Source: Paramoeba atlantica
Taxonomy: Eukaryota; Discosea
Assembly: GCA_977017575.1 (NCBI GenBank)
Contig: CDRNVI010000003.1
Location: 744,001 to 808,000, forward strand
DNA length: 64,000 nucleotides
Direction: 5' to 3'
The translations under genes and the position numbers were made by a program. A model generated the notes under the pieces. That model ran no database searches, was not told the origin of the DNA, and saw only the letters and a list, made by a program, of their open reading frames with translations. Below, piece after piece: positions 17,956 through 28,384 of the stretch. Position 1 is the stretch's first letter. Each line of letters starts with the position of its first letter.

Positions 17956-20868
17956 TTACATCACACACTTTTCAATCTGTTTAATGTCAACTTCTTTACC
18001 CCGACTTATATGATCGGCCGGATTGTTCAACGTAGACACATATCTCGCCTCGACACAAATCCCATGTTTCTCAGTGTCTCGTATTATTTCTTTCAATTCC
18101 TTTGACACTCCTTCTGACTTCGATAATCTCCTGTTCAACGCTGCCTTACAGGAGGTGTTATCCACGAAGATATCCAAGCACGTTCCTTTGGGGGAGTGCA
18201 TAGCAAACTTTTTAATAGCTAAGCGGACCGCCATCGCTTCGGCCCGATTCACTTCATACTTAAAATTTTTCGGCCATGCCTCACCAGTAATTAATACCTC
18301 CCCAGAATCAAGGTAAATGATGGCCCCCCATCCCTTCGCAGAAGCATCCGTGTATAACTTGTGGTGGTGAGGAACGGTGTCAGGATGAGGAGGCGGGGGT
18401 CGGGGAAGATTGCATATCAATTCATTTCGCCATTCGGTAAGTGTAGAACGAGTAACTACCGGAAGATCAACTGGCTTGTCGATCAAATACGGACAGCGAT
18501 TTAATAAGTTGATCCTACGCTGCGCGACTTTCATCGCGAAATAAAAGCGTGGCATATTGAGCCGCAAGACTGCAGATCCATACAGAAGACGCCCCACCGC
18601 CGCCTCAAGATCACCAAAAGACAATTTATGAAATTTGTCTTTTTGCAGTTTACTGACCACTCTCAGTCCCAGGCAGACCGTATGAGTGTCGTGGTCGAAA
18701 GCCACCCCATTGAAAACATACTTCAAAGCAGGGGGCTGTCCGGCGTCTTTAAAGAGGCCGTTTGCTTTGGAACACCGCTCGTCAATAAAGCGATCGTATT
18801 CGACGGCATCGTTCGCTGTCCCCGAAAAACGAACTCCGTCGACGTAAACGTCAGTGGCACCTCTGTGAAACGAGAAACGCTCCTGACACACCGACCTCTC
18901 GCCGGCAATTGCGGCGGTAACAGTGTGCATGATTTCTGGTGCGCAGCGATGACCCATGGGAAGAACGTTCATCTCGAAAACTTCGCCCAATGTCGATCGA
19001 AATCTAAACTTGGGCCGTGCCTTCAAGGGAATACTAATTTGGTAAAAACCACAAGTGAAGTCGCGCTTCACTGCCATAGCATCATGTGCTTTGTGTAGAT
19101 ATTTGGATGGGTGATACAGCGCAACTTCCGGTTCATAATTTAAAAGCCTGTTGTTGTCATCTCGTGTCCAGGATATAAACCTGCGGCGTTGATTACCTTC
19201 ATCGTCGGTTTCAACCACTGTAAAGGGGATCATATATTGCATGGATGGTCTTTTGAGTAGGTCCTTCCCCGAAACCTTGCTTATAACGCCGGCGTCCTCA
19301 AGTAGACGTATGCCTTCCTCGGGCAAAGAATCACGTACCGAAGGCTCGGGGTACGGGCCTGTAGGAACCCATAAAAGTTCATTTAGTACCTTGCGAAAAC
19401 GTGTGGCTGCCGCAGGATTTAACCATTCCTTCACTTTGTCCAATTTAATCACCGGGATTGACTTTTTCACATGGAGGGGTAGACTCATATCCTTCGGTAT
19501 AGCGAGCCGCGAGCTACGGCGGGCACATATAACGGAGTGCCTACGGAGATAGGGGACTTCGTGAAAACACTTTGTAACATGAGAGGTTGTTAAAGTACCG
19601 GAAGGAGTGCAGACACTCGTTGTGTCCCGAGGGCCCGTGCCGTTGTAACGCTGCTTGCATTGTATCTGAGCAGTGATTCTATGTTCTGGTGTTTTGTTAG
19701 GTTTTGAACCTCCTGCATGCGGAAATTTCCGAGAGAGATTTCGTGAAACAGAAGTGTGATTGCCCCCCTTTTGATAGAGTGCGTCCCGTACCCCTGACCG
19801 AGTATTGATCGTATTTGATGGTCCATCTCGCGGACTGTCGTGTAACAGAGTCGTTGCCCGGGGTTCATGCTTTGGATATGCTGCGCGAGTTCTGGCGTTC
19901 CTGGCCCAGTTACAATGGCGTAAAGGTGTGGTCGAAAAGGGTTTAGGCGTGTGGTCTTTGTCCCCCTCCCCCAATAAATTATCACTTCGCAGCTTGTTAC
20001 ACTCACGAACTGTTCTCTTCTTAAATCCGCGGTCTCGGTCCAACGCGCCGCTGCCTTCCAGCATAGGAGGCAACACATGCTCTCCTTCGGATTCAAGTGT
20101 CGGCGTAGCTTTTGTAGAAGAATGGGGTTGACGGGCTGCATTTGGCGCGTGGGCTCTAGCCCCCCCTGTGCTTGCAGGGCCTTTATATATAGTTTTAAGG
20201 GAGTCGACTCTTCCCCCATTAACTGAAATAAAGTTCGCAAGCCTCCTGCGTAACCCATTCTCGTCGAGCTGGCTAGAGGCAGCGAATGTAGGAAGAGAAC
20301 CGCGTTTGTGGAATTTGAAGGAACACCCTTTGCCGCGCAGTACTGCTGCATACGTAGCCAAATTCGCTCCCTGTTGGCCCATGTGGTCGTGGCCCACATC
20401 GGTTCGAGAGCGTCGCTCAGTTGTAGTGTGCGTGGGTCGTTCGGAGGAAGGCGAAGGATGGCTTGGAGAATGGCGTTGCGGTCTGCGGCGGGTTTTTCTC
20501 CTGCGGACTGGTTTAGTGCGCGTATGGGAAGGGACCGACTTCGCGGAGGACGAGTGGAAACAACATGAGGAAGGGGAGGATTGGAAGAAAGAGGGGGTCG
20601 AGGACGCCTCACCGGAGAGTCCCGTCGGGGTAAGCGCGTTTGTAAGGTTGGAGCGGTAGGAGCCCTTTGCCGCCTGAGGCAAGGGGCACGAGTAATAGGG
20701 GTGGGGGGCATTCCCTAGTGGGAACCCCGTGTTGCGCCGGCGTAACGGACGGCGCCGCCCGCCACCCCTCCGCGAAAATCCTGATTCGTCGGATGGGAGG
20801 GACGAAACTGGTGCTGGGCCTGAGCCATCTGCGGGCAGTCCGCACGAATGTGGCCCGGCTGGTGACAC
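17956..20868 (-). CDS. RT-RNase H of Y2
   Basis: The RT domain begins near LPLHVKKSIPVIKLDKVKEW and contains VVETDDEGNQRRRFISW, AVKRDFTCGFYQI and MNVLPMGHRCAPEIMH. The RNase H has YTDASAKGWGAIIYLDSG, EVNRAEAMAVRLAIKKF and IFVDNTSCKAALNRR, and ends near NPADHISRG. This order is shared with Y3. The upstream part of the frame overlaps the recombinase gene and is probably not translated as written. B1 begins about 110 bp after the stop. Confidence 0.82.
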   Translation of the reverse strand: MSPAGPHSCGLPADGSGPAPVSSLPSDESGFSRRGGGRRRPLRRRNTGFPLGNAPHPYYSCPLPQAAKGSYRSNLTNALTPTGLSGEASSTPSFFQSSPSSCCFHSSSAKSVPSHTRTKPVRRRKTRRRPQRHSPSHPSPSSERPTHTTTERRSRTDVGHDHMGQQGANLATYAAVLRGKGCSFKFHKRGSLPTFAASSQLDENGLRRRLANFISVNGGRVDSLKTIYKGPASTGGARAHAPNAARQPHSSTKATPTLESEGEHVLPPMLEGSGALDRDRGFKKRTVRECNKLRSDNLLGEGDKDHTPKPFSTTPLRHCNWARNARTRAAYPKHEPRATTLLHDSPRDGPSNTINTRSGVRDALYQKGGNHTSVSRNLSRKFPHAGGSKPNKTPEHRITAQIQCKQRYNGTGPRDTTSVCTPSGTLTTSHVTKCFHEVPYLRRHSVICARRSSRLAIPKDMSLPLHVKKSIPVIKLDKVKEWLNPAAATRFRKVLNELLWVPTGPYPEPSVRDSLPEEGIRLLEDAGVISKVSGKDLLKRPSMQYMIPFTVVETDDEGNQRRRFISWTRDDNNRLLNYEPEVALYHPSKYLHKAHDAMAVKRDFTCGFYQISIPLKARPKFRFRSTLGEVFEMNVLPMGHRCAPEIMHTVTAAIAGERSVCQERFSFHRGATDVYVDGVRFSGTANDAVEYDRFIDERCSKANGLFKDAGQPPALKYVFNGVAFDHDTHTVCLGLRVVSKLQKDKFHKLSFGDLEAAVGRLLYGSAVLRLNMPRFYFAMKVAQRRINLLNRCPYLIDKPVDLPVVTRSTLTEWRNELICNLPRPPPPHPDTVPHHHKLYTDASAKGWGAIIYLDSGEVLITGEAWPKNFKYEVNRAEAMAVRLAIKKFAMHSPKGTCLDIFVDNTSCKAALNRRLSKSEGVSKELKEIIRDTEKHGICVEARYVSTLNNPADHISRGKEVDIKQIEKCVM
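19590..20711 (-). CDS. Tyrosine recombinase of Y2
   Basis: The 373-residue protein (MPPTPITRAPCLRR) is closely similar to the Y1 recombinase. A basic N-terminus is followed by a core-binding part (about 95-180) and a catalytic part with ARWTETADLRREQF, WGRGTKTTRLNPFRP, GTHSIKRGAI and LTKHQNIESLLRYN (Tyr nucleophile). It ends LLPVL, as Y1 does. The RT frame is open across the whole gene in another register on the same strand. Confidence 0.85.
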   Translation of the reverse strand: MPPTPITRAPCLRRQRAPTAPTLQTRLPRRDSPVRRPRPPLSSNPPLPHVVSTRPPRSRSLPIRALNQSAGEKPAADRNAILQAILRLPPNDPRTLQLSDALEPMWATTTWANRERIWLRMQQYCAAKGVPSNSTNAVLFLHSLPLASSTRMGYAGGLRTLFQLMGEESTPLKLYIKALQAQGGLEPTRQMQPVNPILLQKLRRHLNPKESMCCLLCWKAAARWTETADLRREQFVSVTSCEVIIYWGRGTKTTRLNPFRPHLYAIVTGPGTPELAQHIQSMNPGQRLCYTTVREMDHQIRSILGQGYGTHSIKRGAITLLFHEISLGNFRMQEVQNLTKHQNIESLLRYNASSVTTARALGTQRVSALLPVL

Positions 20869-21779
20869 GAGAAGCAGAAAGGCCGACGACGGGAGGATCG
20901 AACTTGGGGACGACCTCGGAGTTGTTCGTCGAGAACGAGTTGCCCATAACGATCCTTCGGACCATCATCACGATGCAGTCGCTGTTGCACGCGTTCGACA
21001 GCAACACCCGCAGCGGCCCAGTAGAGATTGCGGAGTTCCTCGATTATGAGTTCTGCCACAGCAAGGTTATGTTTCTCCATCCAACCCTCCGTCAGGCGAG
21101 CAGCGTAGATCCATTCGATAAGGATCTTGAATAAACGGTCCCGCTGCGGTGGCGGGTTGAATCGAACCCCTAGCTGCGGCGCCTCCCGCAGCTCACGGAT
21201 GAGGTCTCGGGGCTTGAACAAATCCTCCGTGTCGATCCACGGTTGCCACGTAACCGGGTCGTAGGGGGAGAAGCTTTTGGGGTCTGTAATACGTACTCGT
21301 TCAAAGGACGGGATTAAAGATTCCACCGGCTGCCCTCCAGGCATCTTTGCCCGAACACGGACGACCGTCAAATCGTGATACGTAATGTCGGGATGGGGAA
21401 AGCGGTATGCCGTATTGACATCACCATCCCACTCAGCGACCAATTCTAAGGACACTGGGTCATTTGGGTGCTTCATGTAAACGTCGCCTATGACTGTCTG
21501 TCGAATGTCATCACCTGGTCGAGACCACACTGCCTCGAGTAAGGAGAGAGAGTAAGGAGAAGGGTGTACTGTGCGTCGGTTTCGGCCAGAATAGCGCAGC
21601 GAAGGAGCCGCGAAAGAGTCTACTGGCGAAGCTGGATCAGGACGAGATGGTCGCCCAGCTGGACAAGACAAGGAACGGCGTTTGTCGGGGTCCAAAGGGG
21701 AGAGAGGACGTGTTCGCTTAGGGCTGCGGTCTCGCTCATGTCCTGGGTTCGCCGGCACGCGAAGTCGCTGGGAACGCAT
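20715..21779 (-). CDS. Gag-like protein of Y2
   Basis: The first ATG giving MRSQRLRVPANPGHERD, matching the Y1 gag start, is at 21779, giving about 354 residues. The N-terminus is Arg/Pro/Ser-rich. The conserved middle has FSPYDPVTWQPWIDTEDLF and LRELREAPQLGVRF. The zinc knuckle is CFSCHQPGHIRADC near the C-terminus. It is shorter than the Y1 gag because the N-terminal low-complexity part is smaller. The recombinase ATG lies immediately downstream. Confidence 0.75.
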   Translation of the reverse strand: MRSQRLRVPANPGHERDRSPKRTRPLSPLDPDKRRSLSCPAGRPSRPDPASPVDSFAAPSLRYSGRNRRTVHPSPYSLSLLEAVWSRPGDDIRQTVIGDVYMKHPNDPVSLELVAEWDGDVNTAYRFPHPDITYHDLTVVRVRAKMPGGQPVESLIPSFERVRITDPKSFSPYDPVTWQPWIDTEDLFKPRDLIRELREAPQLGVRFNPPPQRDRLFKILIEWIYAARLTEGWMEKHNLAVAELIIEELRNLYWAAAGVAVERVQQRLHRDDGPKDRYGQLVLDEQLRGRPQVRSSRRRPFCFSCHQPGHIRADCPQMAQAQHQFRPSHPTNQDFRGGVAGGAVRYAGATRGSH

Positions 21780-21987
21780 GGTAAACAAAAAACGCGTAAA
21801 GGAAAAGGATTCTACAAGTAAGTAATCAGTAAATATGTAAATTTTCAGAATACATATTGTAGCTTTTATACATGATTCAATTACAACCCCCTTTCGGGGA
21901 AAAGAACAATTAAAATTATAACCCCCTTCCGGGGCATTTGACCCGATATTAGCCCCTCGGTTAAATTTCCATGCGTAGACTTCTAGA

Positions 21988-22337
21988 ATAGCTCAATCGT
22001 AATTCAAAATGACACAACATATCATTCATTCATTTCACACGCACAAAGATGGAAAAGAAACAAGCCTGCATAAAACAACACAATCAATGTCACTCTGTTA
22101 ACGGGGTTCCCCCCCACCGGAACCCTCGGCCAAATGGCTGGGGGCTCGGTGGGTGGGCACAAAACTTTAAACGTAACAAAATAACAACCTAACAAGAATA
22201 TAACAAACGAGTAAACACCCCCCTCCATGCAATTAGAGAATACTACATCATAATTTGAGAAAATTATGTGCCCCGAAGGGCCAGCAGGCAAATATATAGC
22301 CGCCCCTCGGCTAAATTTCAAAACGTGAACTATTAGG
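21988..22337 (-). repeat. Solo A-B repeat of the Y1 family
   Basis: The segment 22157-22337 matches the A1 repeat of Y1 (2713-2888), including the outer edge TTCACGTTTTGAAATTTAGC. It continues into a B-type sequence (CCCACCCACCGAGCCCC) down to about 21988. No Y1 genes accompany it, so it is best explained as a solo A2-B2 left by recombination between repeats. It sits in LINE-C1 after the codons for DFAVTH and directly abuts the A1 repeat of Y2. Confidence 0.7.
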
Positions 22338-25300
22338 ACATGAGTGACAGCGAAGTCGAGTACGAGGGCCTGACCGCGACCGAAACTTCGGATGAATACG
22401 TCCCCAGGTCTGGTGAGTGCGCCACCCGGACCTATGTTCCCCAAACTCACTTCTCTTTGAGGGGCAAGCCCGGCCTTTGAACATTCCGCAGAGAATTGGG
22501 ATACCAAGGCACTGTGCCGAGCAGTGACCCCGTGCCCGCATTTGCATGCCAGTGCGTGTTCACCCCCTGGGCCTAAGGGCTGTTTGCACTTTTCCATGGG
22601 GCAGGGACGGAGGCCCGGGTAGATGGTTTCCCCCAGCCACCAACGGATTAACATGCGAAACTCCGTGGGGGCGTACGCAAAGCCGTTCTTTTTGGACGGC
22701 AACACGAAAGCCCACTCCGACGCCCCTTCTCCCGTTTCCGAGCTCCACCGAGCCCTCGTGCTTGGATCAGCGTGGGCGAGTGCGTGTTCGAACGCGTGGG
22801 ATGAAATAGCATGGCTCAGGTCCCTTTGTCGAGGTATGACCAATTTATTGTCTATTTCTTGGATCGGATTGGTTTGAAAGGGTTGGTGCTCTGAAACGGC
22901 CGAGCTTTGTAGAATTTTGCCCGTTTCATTGTCAACGATATTCTTCCCTGCGCGTTTGTTCACGTCGATCACTGCCTCATCGAAATCTTTTGCGTCCGTT
23001 GGATCCCAAAAGTCTTTCTCCGCTGCGAAGGCGACTGAGGCCACATAAGCGGAGGCAGAATGCTCCTCAGCTGAACGGAGTCCCAAGCCACCAAACCGTT
23101 TGCCTCTCTGTGCTTGGCGCCTTGCTGCGTCGCTGAATGGCCCGAAAAAGTGTGAGGTAGCGTCTTGCACTGCGTCGTCGAGACGTCGGCAGAGATCCTG
23201 GAGCTCCGACGTTGGGGTAGTACGGAGTGAGTAGACCATCTGACAGAAGCCCGTGCAATGCCGAATAAGTGAAAGGGCTACCTGGGGGTCCTCGAGGTTG
23301 GTAATGGCTTCCAGCGAGTCCTCTGCGTGTTCAATGGCGTTGTCAAGGAGAAATTGACGGCGGAACTCGGTTGTCCCTACAGGGCTACCTAACATATGGA
23401 AATTACCCTCAGTGTTTTTATTCGATCCAGGTAGGTCGGGGAAGACAGAAGAACGATGAGACGATGCGGGGTGCGCAGCGAGTTCACATTTCGCAGCATT
23501 CAGATGTAAACCCCATCGCGGGCCGTTTAGTTCTAGCACATCAAATGCGTGTCGTACATCGCATGATGCGCCCGCCAGTATTCCGTCATCTAGATACCAT
23601 AGATTCAGGTCTAGTTTCGGTGTTGCCGCGTGGATTTCCGAAGCAAGCTCCCTCATAACCAGTGAGAAGAGGAGGGGGCCAAGGGGGTCGCCTTGTTGTA
23701 CCCCTTCAGAAGACTTTACCGTACGCGTACCGAATGTGAGTAAACTTTCTGTAGAATAACACCACTCTGCATAATGACTGAGTTCGGGAAAGTGCATGCG
23801 CGTTAAATCAGTGAACCTGTCACGGGACACCTGGTTGAAGGCATTCCGGAGGTCTATTTTGCATAGAAGGAAGTCGTCATCGTCTACGTGGGCCGCGAAT
23901 GTCTGACGGCAAAGATGGTCTAACGGCAACACGTTCCGCCCCGGCCGGTGTAGCGACCCCGTATTGGTGTCCCTTAAAAAGTTTTCGGGCTCTGGTTTTG
24001 GCAGAGAAGCAAGCAACTTTGCTGGCCAAGCGGCGAAGGGTTTCACCAGCGGCGATCGGGCGTACGTCGTGTTCCCCCTTCTTCAAGGCACACAATCGAC
24101 CTCCAGCGTAGTGGCTTTTGACTTCTAATGGTGCTTTTCCGGCTAGCATGTGATTGGTGAACTTTGTGAGTATTTCCAAAGGACCGGTCTGACCATCGTG
24201 ATGACCATGTATAGCAACTTGCACGTGTTCCGGCCCCAGACCAAAGGCACCCCCGGAGGAACCCCGATGAAAAGTCGAGAGTGCCGCCGATACTTCATCC
24301 TCCGTCACTTTAAGAGGTTCCACGTCCACTGATGGGCTGGGTGTATCTGATGCGGAGAGTCGGGGGGGATGCTTTGCCTGAAGCTTTGCGTAAGTCTCAT
24401 CATTGTCCGGAGCGAGTGGCGCAGATGTCAGTGCGGTCATGGCGCGTGAGAGCTCCCCGTCACGTACGAGTCTTTCGGCTCGTAGTGCGGATTTTTTCTC
24501 TTCTTCTTCGAGACTCTGCGCTTTCTCCACGCTTCTCTTCTTCTTGCCCGTGACGCTCTTGACAGCTTCAGCCCAGAGCGCCAGGAACTCTTTCTTGGAC
24601 CAGCGAGAAAGGCATTTCCGTACGTGGGAAGCATACGATGTTTTCGCCCGGCTACCTCCTCGATGGGGGGCAGGTATAACGCATTTGGGCAGCATAGCGA
24701 GGAGAGTCCACGCTTCAATGGTATTCTCTCGGATTACCGAATCTAGACACCCGCAAAGCGCCTTTGCCCACTCGGGTCGGCAGCTGTTGGGTATATCTTT
24801 GCAGGTGGTAATGGGCAAGGCGCATATGGAAAAGAGACTTGGAAGGGGTGTGTCACTGTTCATTATATAGGTTTCGTCGGTAGTGTTCTGGTCTGCCTGT
24901 GCGTCGGATATTTCGTTTTTCTCTAGCGGCACGTCAGCACTCGAGACAGAAGTGTCGTCACTCGGTGTGGGGTTCCGTTGAGTGTGCGTCGAGGAAGCGC
25001 GGAACGAGCAATTCTTAATATGAGCGTCCTGTTTGCTTAGATCATAATGTTTTTCACATTTTCGGCATCGAAATCTTCCTTCCCCTGTCCACCAGCTGTC
25101 CGGAGCTTCGTCTCCATGTCTGTGGGCTACGTGATTATAGTATGATTGCCATTGACCACCGTGCGGTCCCGTCGTCCAGGTACACCCCTCAATAGGACAT
25201 TTCCGGAACGTGTCACTTTGTGAAAGTGCCTTTCTGGGTGTAGCAACCACATTTCTGGCTGTATTCGGTTGGGTGTAAGCTTTTTTAAGGTCTTGATCGT

Positions 25301-25997
25301 GGCGCTTGCGCTTTCCTTCGGGGGGGACGGGGGTTTGGTCTTTCGGAGGAGAGTCTGTGACATCCCCGTCACTGCTATCACTTGTGGGAACACTACTCAC
25401 TTGAGAATACTGGGTGGTCTTAGAGCTCTTCTTCTTTTTTCGTCTTCCTGGCCGTGCGCTGATCGAAAAATCGAGGTCATTTTGAGTAAGGTCTGGAAAT
25501 ACTATGTCATTCTCGTTTTGTTGAGAGTCGTTCGGATTCGTTTTCCGGAGGACGCGTTCGCACTTCTCCTTTACAGCCTTATTTGATAACTTGGATTGGC
25601 TGAGCAAAGAAGAGTCAGAGCCTATGAATTGGAATCGAAAACCCCCGTTTTCCTCCTGAGCGCAATTTTTCTCCCCAAAGCGAGCACCTACATTTTCCTC
25701 CTGAAGGACATTGGAATGAATATCTGCCTCAGTCATTCCGTCAACGTGACCTGTGTCAGGTGTTGGGCCGGCAGGTGCGTTTGTTATGCTAAAGGCAATG
25801 TCTTCCGCTTGCTGTATCTTTTCAGGGGAAAGGTCCTGCGGTATTTCTGTGGTGTAAAGTAGTTCGTCGTAAGTACTCTTCCCGTTCGTTAGGTGTTCGT
25901 TAGCCTTAAATTGATCATACGACCCTACCTTGTGAGAGGCAGCTTCCTTCCCAAAGTTACAGTCCGTTCGTGTTTTAGAACGCGTTGACACGCCCAT
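22338..25997 (-). pseudogene. LINE-C1 ORF, N-terminus to endonuclease
   Basis: The ATG chosen is at 25997 (MGVSTRSKTRTDCNFG), about 34 nt after the SL tag. The N-terminal half has a C2H2-like finger (CPIEGCTWTTGPHGG, with YYNHVAHRHG) and a Cys block, FRCRKCEKHYDLSKQDAHIK, a DNA-binding layout known from R2/NeSL-type LINEs. The RT contains KIDLRNAFNQVSRD, GVQQGDPLGPLLFSLVMRE and WYLDDGILAG. A zinc motif (CPMEKCKQ, KCGHGVTARHSAL) precedes the endonuclease (RPGDVFIRS, LVLDFAVTH), where the YR insertions interrupt it. One frameshift near 23.94 kb separates the N-terminal frame from the RT frame, so this copy is broken even without the insertions. Confidence 0.85.
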
Positions 25998-26030
25998 GTA
26001 ATGGTTGAATGTAAGAAAGAAAAAATAATT

Positions 26031-26080
26031 CAACAAGGTACAGAAACTGTATCTTTATCGTTACTGTTATCTTTATCGTT
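26031..26080 (-). repeat. SL tag plus half-SL relic in front of LINE-C1
   Basis: On the minus strand a poly(A)-like run is followed by AACGATAAAGATAACAG (a relic of SL nt 7-22 with one extra base), then a second SL from TAACGATAAAGATACAG to CCTTGTTG, then AATTATTTTTTC and the LINE-C1 leader. The tag shows that this insertion derives from trans-spliced mRNA. The relic suggests that the insertion lies within an earlier SL sequence. Confidence 0.8.
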
Positions 26081-26765
26081 TTTTTTTGTTTTTTTGGGGG
26101 GGGGGAGTAGTATTGATTCTAATGTTTATATCTACGTTTCGAACTTTCCACCACTTAAAACCTTTCACCCTACTTCCTTCCTTCCCCTACTTCCTTCCCC
26201 TCACCGCACTCACTTCCCTTCCCCCACTTACGCCCTACCGACTGACGCGTCCCTACTGACCGGCTCGCCCGCACTGTGGCCCATGTGGTCCAGGACCTCC
26301 GCTCCCACCCCGTTAGCAGTATCAGATACTTTGTGTTGCTGTACGAGGGTGGGAGACTTGAAGGAGACGAAACGCATAGCCGCCGTCACGCCGAGGGCAA
26401 AAAGCGGGAAGAGGGACATGGCGGGACGGACGCGGGGACAAGGAGAAACGGCGCCCGAGCCCATCGGTCTGGACCTCTGCCCCCACCTACAAGGGGACTA
26501 CCAGCAAGTATACAATACTTTGGGCTGCTGGCACGGGGGTGGTGGACGCAAGAGAGGAAAACAACAGAACGACAAGCGCGCTTACACGGAAGGTCGAGGT
26601 GGGGGGATACGGCGCAGGGGGATGATGGGACGAGAGAGGGAGGGGGGATGCCGACAAGAAAGTGTGTATTTGAGGGGGGTGCCCTCCCATGGTCTGGAAG
26701 ATGGTGTAGGGAAGAAAAAGGAAATAATTCAACAAGGTACAGAAACTGTATCTTTATCGTTAAAG
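26081..26765 (-). mobile_element. SL-tagged retrocopy (unknown mRNA) with poly(A)
   Basis: On the minus strand the segment starts with a complete SL tag (26730-26765), continues with AATTATTTCC, and ends at an A-rich tail (about 26081-26097). The only frame in a natural position runs from the ATG at 26690 to 26487: 67 residues, MGGHPPQIHTFLSASPL, with a hydrophobic stretch (SALVVLLFSSLAS). I do not recognise it. The remaining sequence is purine- or pyrimidine-rich with no clear coding signal. It could be a processed pseudogene or a non-coding or LINE-mobilised transcript. Directly upstream is another 5' SL relic (26766-26779). Confidence 0.6.
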
Positions 26766-26779
26766 TTATCGTTAAAGTT

Positions 26780-28316
26780 TTTTTTTTTTTTTTTTTGTCT
26801 TTGTCTTTTTTCTTTTTTTCTTGTCTTGCGCTTGTTAGGTATATATACGAGCTATGCTTGAAAGCTATATGAACTATGTGCTAGAACTACATTGTAAATG
26901 GAAATATTTGTGGTGCATTTGTAGGAATTTGGAGTATGCCAGACGCATACGTTTAAACTTTAATATAATAAAATAAAACATCATTTCTTCTTTCAGTTAA
27001 TGAAAATTCGTAACCAATTCGTAATCTTTACGGATTCTTTACGATTGCAGTGAACCCAGCCACGATGCTCGGGGTAGATAATCGCGCAGTTGCGCAACTA
27101 TTGTATATGCATTAAGCTTTTCAATCTCAAGTTGAAAAGCTTCTAGTACTTCAGGGACTTTAAGTTCGGCTTTCTTTGCTAGACAGGAAAGGAGATTTTT
27201 CGTATGGCCGGAATGGTGGAATGAACCAGATCCGCAAGTCCTTTGGTGTGACGCTTTATTTTCACCGTCAACAGTGGTACCGCACTTTCCGCAGGTGTAT
27301 GTCGCGAATTGTCTAGGTTCGAGCTCGCACGGAATGCCGGCCTTATACATAGCGTATAGAGTTGACGCACCATTCTGTTGTGTTTTGTGGTAGCGTTAAT
27401 CCCAGAACATTTAACGCATCCGGACACGTGAGCAATTGCGCTTCTGGAGGTGAGGAGAACGTGGCACGCAGGACATTTTTTTTTTTTTTGCAGGACATTG
27501 TACCTTCGATGGTAGCAACGGATGCTCTATTCCGAAACGGGGAATTATCGCCAACGTGAAAAGTCGCGAAGGAATGAATTTGGTGCAAGCGGTGAGCCAA
27601 TTGTAATTCCCTTTCGCACTAGCCACACGAATGATATCAGCCTGACCCTTGTCTTTCATCAAAGACTCGCGCACTGCATTGTGGTGGACTTCTTCCGTAA
27701 CCGCTTCATCAGTGAGAGGTCGTTGGCTGGAGAGCGAGTTTAGCGCTGGCAAATCCATTACAGTAGCGGGAGCTGAAAGATGAATTGGTCGCTCCATAGC
27801 TGCTCGTTTGGATTTGAAGAACGCTGCTTCGCGAATCGGTTCAGTTGGGGTGAACCCGAGCCCTCGTTTCTTCAGTGGTAGCCTCATCCATGATATTTGG
27901 TCTTCGTTGAGGTTCCCGAACCATGAACATAGCGTGTTTGCCACCTGGGAATCAAACTGCCGACTGAGTTCCAAAGACGCATCAGGATGATGCACGCGTA
28001 TGTCGTACCTGTGACGCATATTCACGCAGTGCGATAGTAAAACGATAGAGACGTTGCTGGCCCCCATGTGCTGTAGGCGCCGGAAAGCTGCTTGATGCTT
28101 CACAACTTTTTGGACTAATTTTTCGCTAACGCTTTCTTTCTCTCCGACGAAGGCCCCCAAAATTTTGGTAGCCCGGCTTTCGGATAAAACTCCCGCCTCC
28201 TGCAAGACGTGCGGAATGGGGATTCTTTCGATGCCTTCAAACCAGACGCATTTTGTTGGGGATAATTCCACTAGCTTAGCAGTCAATAAAACTCGAAGAC
28301 GTTTTTTTTTTTGCAC
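26780..28316 (-). pseudogene. LINE-A3, degraded
   Basis: This minus-strand copy starts within the RT after the catalytic box (LVELSPTKCVWFEGIERIPI). It has the LINE-A thumb (LGAFVGEKESVSEKL, LKKRGLGFTPTEP) and the zinc region in shifted frames around 27.4-27.5 kb, where a long T/A run interrupts it. It then carries YTCGKCGTTVDGENK and a C-terminus, EAFQLEIEKLNAYT. The PD-x-D endonuclease core is deleted between HHSGHTKN and LLSCLAKKA. At least two frame breaks and one internal deletion make it non-functional. The segment 26780-27050 is its 3' UTR and T-rich sequence with no gene. Confidence 0.75.
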
Positions 28317-28384
28317 TAGACACGATCGCCAGGGTAGGCCCTCGCTGGGGCTTGCACTTGAACATGTCGAAGTGTGAAATCATT

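Larger units (their letters stand above)
17157..21987 (-). mobile_element. YR retrotransposon Y2, looks whole
   Basis: The element is read on the minus strand and has the layout A1 (21783-21987), gag, recombinase, RT-RNase H, B1 (17613-17842), A2 (17405-17612), B2 (17157-17395). A1 and A2 differ at only a few positions, as do B1 and B2, which suggests a recent insertion. It lies inside LINE-C1 next to a solo repeat of the Y1 family. A further partial B-like stretch at 17094-17155 separates it from the LINE. All expected parts are present. Stem motifs such as CCCCCTTCCGGGGC occur in the A repeats. Confidence 0.85.

Noticed and set aside
26276-26872. Plus-strand frames of 198 and 286 codons at 26.0-26.9 kb
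   Set aside because: They run antisense through an SL-tagged retrocopy and include reverse-complemented SL sequence and homopolymer runs.
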